Assembly (NCBI GenBank): GCA_020650975.1
Contig: JAIPMN010037006.1
Coordinates: 1-25,899, forward strand
DNA: 25,899 nucleotides
Reading direction: 5' to 3'
Source: Apostichopus californicus
Lineage: Eukaryota; Echinodermata; Holothuroidea; Aspidochirotida; Stichopodidae
Under the pieces are notes generated by a model, which saw only the letters and a program-made list of their open reading frames with translations, ran no database searches and was not told where the DNA came from. A program made the translations under genes and the position numbers. Positions 24,001 through 25,899 of the stretch are shown in pieces (the first letter of the stretch is position 1; each line of letters opens with the position of its first letter).

Positions 24001-24113
24001 CTGTGAGCTTACCTCACCAAATGAGCCTTCACCTAGTTTGGAAATTAGATCAAAACATTGATCAAAGAAAAGATATCTGCTGTTGACATTGTAGTGAGGG
24101 CTTTGAAGCAAAC
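12020..24113 (-). CDS. PKMYT1: Myt1 kinase (membrane-associated Wee1-family Cdk1-inhibitory kinase), 13 exons, N-terminus missing
   Basis: Myt1 phosphorylates the ATP-loop Thr14 and Tyr15 of Cdk1 at ER/Golgi membranes and holds cells out of M phase. Thirteen exons join with consistent phases into 491 codons plus stop (human Myt1 is about 499). Counting from the first full codon at 24111, the glycine loop GEGSFGEV is 27-34, the ATP lysine in YAVK is 49, and the alpha-C glutamate is about 67. The Myt1-type catalytic loop HLDVKPDN is 140-147 (Asp142, Asn147), DFG is 160-162 and APE is 184-186. All catalytic residues are kept. HLD in place of HRD, with the LQSP-Y lead-in, points to Myt1 rather than Wee1. 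A hydrophobic anchor (about 288-307), a Ser/Thr-Pro-rich tail and RSLHMDF (478-484) follow. The exon(s) carrying the start codon were not found. Introns: 149-3130 bp. Confidence 0.95.
12050..12717 (-). other. Myt1 last intron (668 bp)
   Basis: This intron is bounded by GTAAGT and CTAG. It holds a small cluster of imperfect 'gggttctaa' motifs at about 12266-12316 (four to five occurrences), a local simple repeat. Nothing else is distinct. Confidence 0.6.
12718..12907 (-). CDS. PKMYT1: Myt1 exon: SP/TP cluster and R-x-L motif
   Basis: It encodes a cluster of proline-directed sites ([23 protein letters not shown]), then the acidic [13 protein letters not shown] and the conserved-looking GPRSLHM, parallel to human EPRNLLS. 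The acceptor is ATTTTCAG and the donor is ATG|GTAAGT, phase 0. Confidence 0.9.
13312..13410 (-). CDS. PKMYT1: Myt1 exon: basic proline-rich tail part 2
   Basis: It encodes [20 protein letters not shown] and then [12 protein letters not shown]. This is basic and proline-rich with three Ser/Thr-Pro sites. The acceptor is GTCGATTAG and the donor is AG|GTAATA, phase 2. Confidence 0.83.
13560..13677 (-). CDS. PKMYT1: Myt1 exon: serine-rich tail part 1
   Basis: It encodes [20 protein letters not shown] and [12 protein letters not shown], an acidic, serine-rich and probably disordered segment. The acceptor is TTAATGTAG and the donor is CG|GTAAGA. Phases fit both neighbours. Family conservation is low here, so identity depends on the splice fit and context. 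Confidence 0.85.
14036..14222 (-). CDS. PKMYT1: Myt1 exon: membrane anchor and SxWD motif
   Basis: It begins KNK and then about twenty mostly hydrophobic residues ([20 protein letters not shown]), followed by basic residues SLKRRLF. This sits where human Myt1 has its membrane-association segment. Further on, [10 protein letters not shown] resembles the human SSNWDDDSLG. The acceptor is TTTACAG and the donor is G|GTGAGA, phase 1. Confidence 0.93.
14399..14544 (-). CDS. PKMYT1: Myt1 exon: end of kinase domain
   Basis: It encodes [20 protein letters not shown] and [12 protein letters not shown], the C-lobe end with the conserved D-x-x-x-R-P/A pattern, then a basic linker [11 protein letters not shown]. 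The acceptor is TTTGACAG and the donor is TTT|GTGAGT, phase 0. Confidence 0.95.
15125..15231 (-). CDS. PKMYT1: Myt1 exon: alpha-F helix region
   Basis: The acceptor CATAACAG completes a serine codon, and then [20 protein letters not shown] and [10 protein letters not shown] follow. Human has [20 protein letters not shown] and WQQLRQGYLP. The donor is G|GTAAGT, phase 1. Confidence 0.96.
15303..15326 (-). repeat. CR1 3' terminal short repeat (TAAAC)n
   Basis: The minus strand reads CTAAACTAAACTAACC, about three units of a 5-nt repeat, after a 3' UTR following the reverse transcriptase. Short tandem 3' ends are a hallmark of CR1-type elements and mark the likely 3' boundary. Confidence 0.65.
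15431..15917 (-). pseudogene. CR1 ORF2 reverse-transcriptase C-terminal region
   Basis: Two overlapping frames carry the element's C-terminal region. The first has [13 protein letters not shown] and a [15 protein letters not shown] block (15917-15726). The second has [16 protein letters not shown], then [13 protein letters not shown] ending near 15431. These correspond to the conserved LEYA-W, Q/H-RRGTKM and FF-RV-W-LP blocks of CR1-type elements. Frame changes near 15720 and 15540 break the protein. Confidence 0.82.
16005..16951 (-). pseudogene. CR1 ORF2 reverse transcriptase, frameshifted
   Basis: The fingers and palm are spread over three frames. [32 protein letters not shown] and a [18 protein letters not shown] block lie at 16951-16451. 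[36 protein letters not shown] and the catalytic FADDTKLY lie at 16413-16099. A VELQEV-like segment ends the piece. Motif A (DF-KAFD) is damaged at the junction near 16450-16475, where [11 protein letters not shown] remains but the preceding aspartate is lost. A stop interrupts reading near 16410. Confidence 0.88.
17262..17760 (-). pseudogene. CR1 ORF2 endonuclease domain
   Basis: This opens with [18 protein letters not shown], the strand containing the conserved Asn of LINE AP-type endonucleases. FGITESWL (the catalytic Glu), [11 protein letters not shown], a VVYHSPNS segment and [13 protein letters not shown] with INW follow. These are the usual blocks in order. The frame is open from upstream of 17672 to 17262, with no start codon expected inside the domain. 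The C-terminal part of the endonuclease is interrupted after INW. Confidence 0.85.
17900..18151 (-). pseudogene. CR1 ORF1 esterase-like (SGNH) C-terminal remnant
   Basis: The minus strand encodes [20 protein letters not shown], then [15 protein letters not shown]. This resembles the end of the esterase domain found in ORF1 of many CR1 elements, where a GF-F-D-W...GRRDLF-RDGLHLN pattern carries the catalytic Asp/His near the C-terminus. In this copy the DGLHLN part is lost ('RGAL'), so catalytic residues are missing. The frame ends shortly before the endonuclease of ORF2 begins. Assignment rests on remembered motif shape, so it is moderate. Confidence 0.55.
18362..18453 (-). CDS. PKMYT1: Myt1 exon: activation segment, APE
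   Basis: It encodes [18 protein letters not shown] and KAADVF, matching the human [23 protein letters not shown] region. The acceptor is TTTACAG and the donor is AG|GTGAGT, leaving in phase 2. The 3130-bp intron that follows carries the CR1-like element. Confidence 0.96.
19410..19760. repeat. degenerate GATG/GTGATGTG-rich minisatellite in a Myt1 intron
   Basis: About 350 bp of plus-strand 'gatgtgatg', 'ggatggggtgggat' and related words repeat irregularly. The purine-rich composition creates spurious open frames on the minus strand rich in His, Ser and Pro. It lies 40-390 bp from the exon with the catalytic loop. Confidence 0.85.
19803..19925 (-). CDS. PKMYT1: Myt1 exon: catalytic loop and DFG
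   Basis: It encodes [20 protein letters not shown] and then F, containing the Myt1-type catalytic loop with catalytic Asp and Asn. KLGDFGLTV follows with the Mg-binding DFG. The acceptor is TACTTAG and the donor is TCA|GTAAGT; phase is 0 at both ends (41 codons). Confidence 0.96.
20202..20575. repeat. three diverged tandem units of about 125-134 bp
   Basis: Unit starts are at 20202 (tcagtaatg), 20336 (tcagtagtg) and 20460 (tcagtaacg). Each contains in the same order a 'cca-gct/ctg...cca' block, an 'aa-ttatgtcaccat/cc-g-aac' block and an 'a-aaatttag/atataggaa' block. Divergence is substantial, so the expansion is old. It lies in the intron before the catalytic-loop exon. Confidence 0.75.
20676..20710. 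repeat. AT-only inverted repeat
   Basis: The arms AAATTATATA (20676-20685) and TATATAATTT (20701-20710) are perfect reverse complements around a 15-nt AT spacer. It is probably a simple AT repeat. Confidence 0.6.
20807..20882 (-). CDS. PKMYT1: Myt1 exon: alpha-D/alpha-E region
   Basis: It encodes [20 protein letters not shown] and then GDLIQ. The acceptor is CATTTCAG, completing a serine codon with the previous exon. The donor is CAA|GTAAGT, leaving in phase 0. This is the most variable part of the kinase domain, so identity rests on the phase match and position. Confidence 0.92.
21451..21576 (-). CDS. PKMYT1: Myt1 exon: alpha-C helix to hinge
   Basis: It encodes [12 protein letters not shown], the alpha-C region, then [22 protein letters not shown], the beta-4/beta-5 strands and hinge. 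This parallels human [23 protein letters not shown]. The acceptor is CTTTTCTAG and the donor is AG|GTAAAC. Confidence 0.95.
21679..22040 (-). mobile_element. L2-like LINE reverse-transcriptase C-terminal fragment in a Myt1 intron
   Basis: Read on the minus strand from about 22040, the sequence encodes [26 protein letters not shown] and [12 protein letters not shown] stop follows, then a degenerate [11 protein letters not shown] and [11 protein letters not shown] end. This is the standard QNAAARL...DHITPVL-LHWLPV...PKLWN-LP...FK-LKTYLF tail of L2-type LINEs. It ends in an ATTTATTTAATTA-like 3' repeat near 21679-21700. It is a short 5'-truncated copy, sense to Myt1. Confidence 0.8.
22617..22699 (-). 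CDS. PKMYT1: Myt1 exon: VFKV to ATP-binding lysine
   Basis: This exon opens with [18 protein letters not shown], very close to human VFKVRSKEDGRLYAVKRS, and includes the beta-3 ATP-binding lysine. The acceptor is TTTCACAG and the donor is AA|GTAAGT, leaving in phase 2. Confidence 0.95.
22787..23070 (-). mobile_element. tRNA-derived SINE
   Basis: On the minus strand an A box TAGCTTAGTGG (23063-23053) and a B box GAGTTCGAGTC (23020-23010) lie 33 nt apart, as in a tRNA gene. The tRNA-like head is followed by an unrelated body of about 150 bp, including GCTTTGATAAGCC and a CTGCCTGCAGG palindrome. The 3' tail is of (TACA)n type with ACATACATA words (22787-22850). This head-body-tail order is that of a SINE, not a working tRNA. 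It lies in the intron before the lysine exon, sense to Myt1. Confidence 0.85.
23596..23955. repeat. degenerate TGTGTA(C/G)TG minisatellite in a Myt1 intron
   Basis: About 360 bp consists of irregular repeats of plus-strand 'tgtgtactg' and 'tgtgtagtg' words. It starts about 60 bp inside the intron after the glycine-loop exon. On the minus strand it appears as CACTACACA-type words, producing a spurious His/Tyr/Thr-rich open frame. Confidence 0.9.
24013..24113 (-). CDS. PKMYT1: Myt1 exon: kinase N-lobe start, glycine loop
   Basis: The acceptor is CCCTTCAG, and the exon enters in phase 1. It encodes LLQSPHYN, matching the LQSPGYD of human Myt1, then [13 protein letters not shown] and the glycine loop GEGSFGE. 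The donor is GAG|GTAAGC, leaving in phase 0. It is the most upstream Myt1 exon I could identify. The missing first base of its split codon comes from an unseen exon. Confidence 0.93.
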
Positions 24114-24411
24114 CTGAAGGGTCAAATGTCAAGGGTCATAACAATTTTATTGATAATACTGAGCTGTTAACAGTTATGATATACTTCTAGTATGACTAAA
24201 TTACAATTAACAGGATTTAGTGAGGGTGTCACTCAAGGCTGGCATTAATTACAGTTTTACTGGTTTACTTAAAACAAATGTGTTAAAACAGTCTTCACTC
24301 ACTTTAGACAGAAACTTGCTTAAAATGGTTCATACGGAGCGAGGCATTGCGAGAAAGACTCAGGCTAGAGAAGGGAAACGTACCCGATGTGTTGCGTGCA
24401 ATGCATACACA
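24114..24411. other. sequence upstream of the first recognised Myt1 exon
   Basis: The missing N-terminal Myt1 exon was sought here and up to the window end on the minus strand. No stretch with a phase-1 donor and a plausible Myt1 N-terminus was found. A 69-codon plus-strand frame (24220-24429) shows no recognisable content. Confidence 0.45.
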
Positions 24412-24655
24412 TATTTACATGATATCTAATTCAAGACCCGGCACCCGAATGCCATCCAAAACTAACAAAACTTACAGCTGCTACTAAAACTAATTAACAT
24501 ACAAATAACAGAAATAACATTGAAATACACATGTATTTACATGATATCTCACTCAAGACCCGGCACCCGAATGCCTTCCAAAACTACCAACAATCACAGC
24601 TGCTACTACAACTAATTAACATACAAATAACAGAAATAACATTGACATGTATACA
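24412..24655. repeat. 122-bp tandem direct repeat, two units
   Basis: Unit 1 is 24412-24533 and unit 2 starts at 24534. Both contain 'tatttacatgatatct', 'tcaagacccggcacccgaat' and 'acatacaaataacagaaata'. They differ at roughly ten positions. No coding content is evident. Confidence 0.92.
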
Positions 24656-25247
24656 CAGTCTTCTCAATACTATCAATATGCAAATAAGCTTCACTTGTCA
24701 ATACAGACAATTTACATTGAAACATAACATGCACTCTAACATAACGTTACTGTTGGTAAGATGTCAGTTTGATTGTCGGTAAAGATTTGTTTAAATATGG
24801 GAATTTTGACAAGGTATTTTAATGTGCATTTTGTTAATACAAAAATAGTTGTTCTAACACATATCCAACAACATATCAAATAATGCAACGTAACGGAATG
24901 ATGTCAATAACCATCAACTAGAGCACCAACGGTGCAGAGCTCATACCTTTTCGAGCTCAAAAATGTAGGGCCCACAAAACTTTATGGCCCACCAAATTTC
25001 AGGCCATTTTTTCAGATTCCACCAATTTTGGGCCCATGAGGCCAAACATTTTAGGTTCAAAGACAAATTTATACCCCTAGCTCAAAACGGCGATAACCCC
25101 CCCCCCCCCCTCCCACTCCGTTAGCAGAATCCTGGCCACATAACTGGCTATAATTCCTATTTTCCCCCTTTAAATCCTATTTTACCCACTCTCTCAAACA
25201 ATACCACTGACCTACCCTATTAAACTTTCTCCCCTCTACCTGAGCAG
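24656..25247. other. non-coding stretch with repeated GGCCCA words and a poly-C run
   Basis: At 24950-25050 the motifs 'gggcccac', 'ggcccaccaa', 'ttcaggccat' and 'gggcccatgag' recur in an irregular pattern. A run of about 14 C lies near 25098-25112. The stretch then becomes pyrimidine-rich (25150-25245), ending in the acceptor-like CTCTACCTGAGCAG. Confidence 0.45.
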
Positions 25248-25540
25248 ACATAACTTCACAAGCACGCCTTCCCAAAATTTTGGCTGGCTGCCTACTTACC
25301 TCAGACTCAAAGACTTCTAAGAATCGGCAAGTGCTGATTGACTATAGGGCTCTCATGCTTACAGTTCAACAGTTAATAACAACTCCCAATCCTGCTTTAA
25401 TTCCACTAACAGCCTCTGCAGAGCTTAACCACACATGTAAACAAACACTGCAGAGACTGGGAGACAAATTAAAGGAGCTTTGGCAAAAAGGTGAAGGCTC
25501 AGATTTTTTTAAACAATGGGGATTAATTGTAATTAATTAA
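25248..25540 (+). CDS. putative terminal exon of an unidentified plus-strand gene
   Basis: I do not recognise this protein. A strong acceptor-like sequence (pyrimidine-rich, ending ACCTGAGCAG) precedes 25248. The frame then stays open for about 97 codons to TAA at 25538-25540. It encodes LPKILAGCLLTSDSKTSKNR, a predicted helical stretch VLIDYRALMLTVQQLI, a linker TTPNPALIPLTAS, a second helix LNHTCKQTLQRLGDKLKELW, and the end QWGLIVIN. Composition and heptad-like hydrophobic spacing look like a real protein, unlike nearby frames. No in-frame ATG lies near the exon start, which fits a downstream exon. An alternative acceptor is TACTTACCTCAG at about 25302. It runs opposite to Myt1, so it would be nested or overlapping, or could be a gene fragment. 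Confidence 0.45.
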
Positions 25541-25675
25541 CTTCTGACCAAAAATTATTAGGCATCACTTTATTCATGTAGTTCCACAATCCAACAATCA
25601 TCAGTTCAACTTTGAATGTGATCAATCAAAATCTTGAAGAGATTGAGATATTTGAAAATATTACAAAGAATGACC

Positions 25676-25899
25676 CCCGATGACCCCCTAAATGACATTT
25701 GACCTCAATTTTACGAACACCCCTCGTAACCCTCATCCCGAGGAACGTTGTGACCAAGTTTCATTATAACTGGCCATACACTGTACGAATGGCAGCAATT
25801 TGAAAATATAGGGCCGCGGCCCGGGCCACAAAAGACCCCTAGTTGATCTTTGATCTCAAATTCATGAACACCCTGAAGGTAAAACTACCATAGTACTAT
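25676..25899. repeat. diverged repeat unit, two copies about 155 bp apart
   Basis: A block near 25688-25728 ('gacccc-taaatgacatttgacctca...cgaacacc') recurs in diverged form near 25833-25873 ('gacccctagttgatctttgatctca...tgaacacc'). The second copy is cut by the window end. The stretch between contains 'gaccaagtttcattataact' and 'ggccatacactgtacgaatg', which read like a dispersed repeat consensus. Element class unknown. Confidence 0.5.

Noticed and set aside
24469..24520. Possible short Myt1 start exon (ATG then eight codons to a phase-1 GTAAGT donor on the minus strand)
   Set aside because: It lies inside the 122-bp tandem repeat, is very short, and does not resemble the proline-rich Myt1 N-terminus.
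25301..25540. Minus-strand donor GAG|GTAAGTAGG suggesting a Myt1 first exon
   Set aside because: The minus strand upstream of it has stops in all three frames within a short distance, and the required phase-1 frame ends in TGA.
1..25899. CRISPR arrays, operons, phage or viral genes
   Set aside because: No regularly spaced repeats with unique spacers, no prokaryotic gene organisation and no viral proteins were seen. The reverse transcriptases are all of LINE type.

Overview
The window looks like metazoan nuclear DNA. It is AT-rich, with a multi-exon gene whose introns have GT..AG boundaries, decayed non-LTR retrotransposons (CR1/L2 type), tRNA-derived SINE-like elements and several minisatellites. 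The retroelement mix and the style of the kinase suggest a marine invertebrate, possibly a deuterostome such as an echinoderm. That placement is inference; no single marker in the window fixes it.

The right half (about 12.0-24.1 kb, minus strand) holds the one clearly recognisable host gene: PKMYT1/Myt1, the membrane-bound Wee1-family kinase that inhibits Cdk1. Thirteen consecutive coding exons were assembled by eye, from the glycine-rich loop to the stop codon. Splice phases agree at all twelve internal junctions, giving 491 codons plus stop. The kinase domain, the hydrophobic membrane anchor, a Ser/Thr-Pro-rich tail and a C-terminal R-x-L motif are all present. The N-terminal exon(s) upstream of 24113 were not found.

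The Myt1 introns are loaded with repeats. A sense-oriented CR1-like element at about 15.3-18.2 kb retains an ORF1 esterase-like tail, endonuclease, reverse transcriptase and a short 3' terminal repeat. Other introns hold an L2-like reverse transcriptase tail (about 21.7-22.0 kb), a tRNA-derived SINE (about 22.8-23.07 kb), a threefold repeat of about 125 bp (20.2-20.6 kb) and two degenerate minisatellites.

The left half has no convincing host gene. Positions 1-2540 appear empty. At 2.5-4.75 kb a broken plus-strand LINE adjoins a truncated SINE-like piece. At 5.7-10.1 kb lies an old tandem duplication of a 1.48 kb unit. It shows 5-bp microhomology (GTTAG) at its breakpoints and carries a fragment of the same CR1 family's endonuclease. 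The second copy later gained an insert of about 300 bp containing a 93-bp direct repeat, and an L2-like LINE. That LINE has a perfect 9-bp target-site duplication and a fold-back inverted repeat at its 5' junction. Copy 1 preserves the empty site.

At the right edge, a plus-strand open exon (about 25248-25540) encodes an unrecognised helical protein C-terminus. It is followed by a diverged, spaced repeat running to the window end. No prokaryotic, viral or CRISPR features were seen, and nothing here looks like a new multi-gene system. The most informative items are the complete Myt1 tail architecture, the history of the duplication and its LINE insertion, and the orphan exon.
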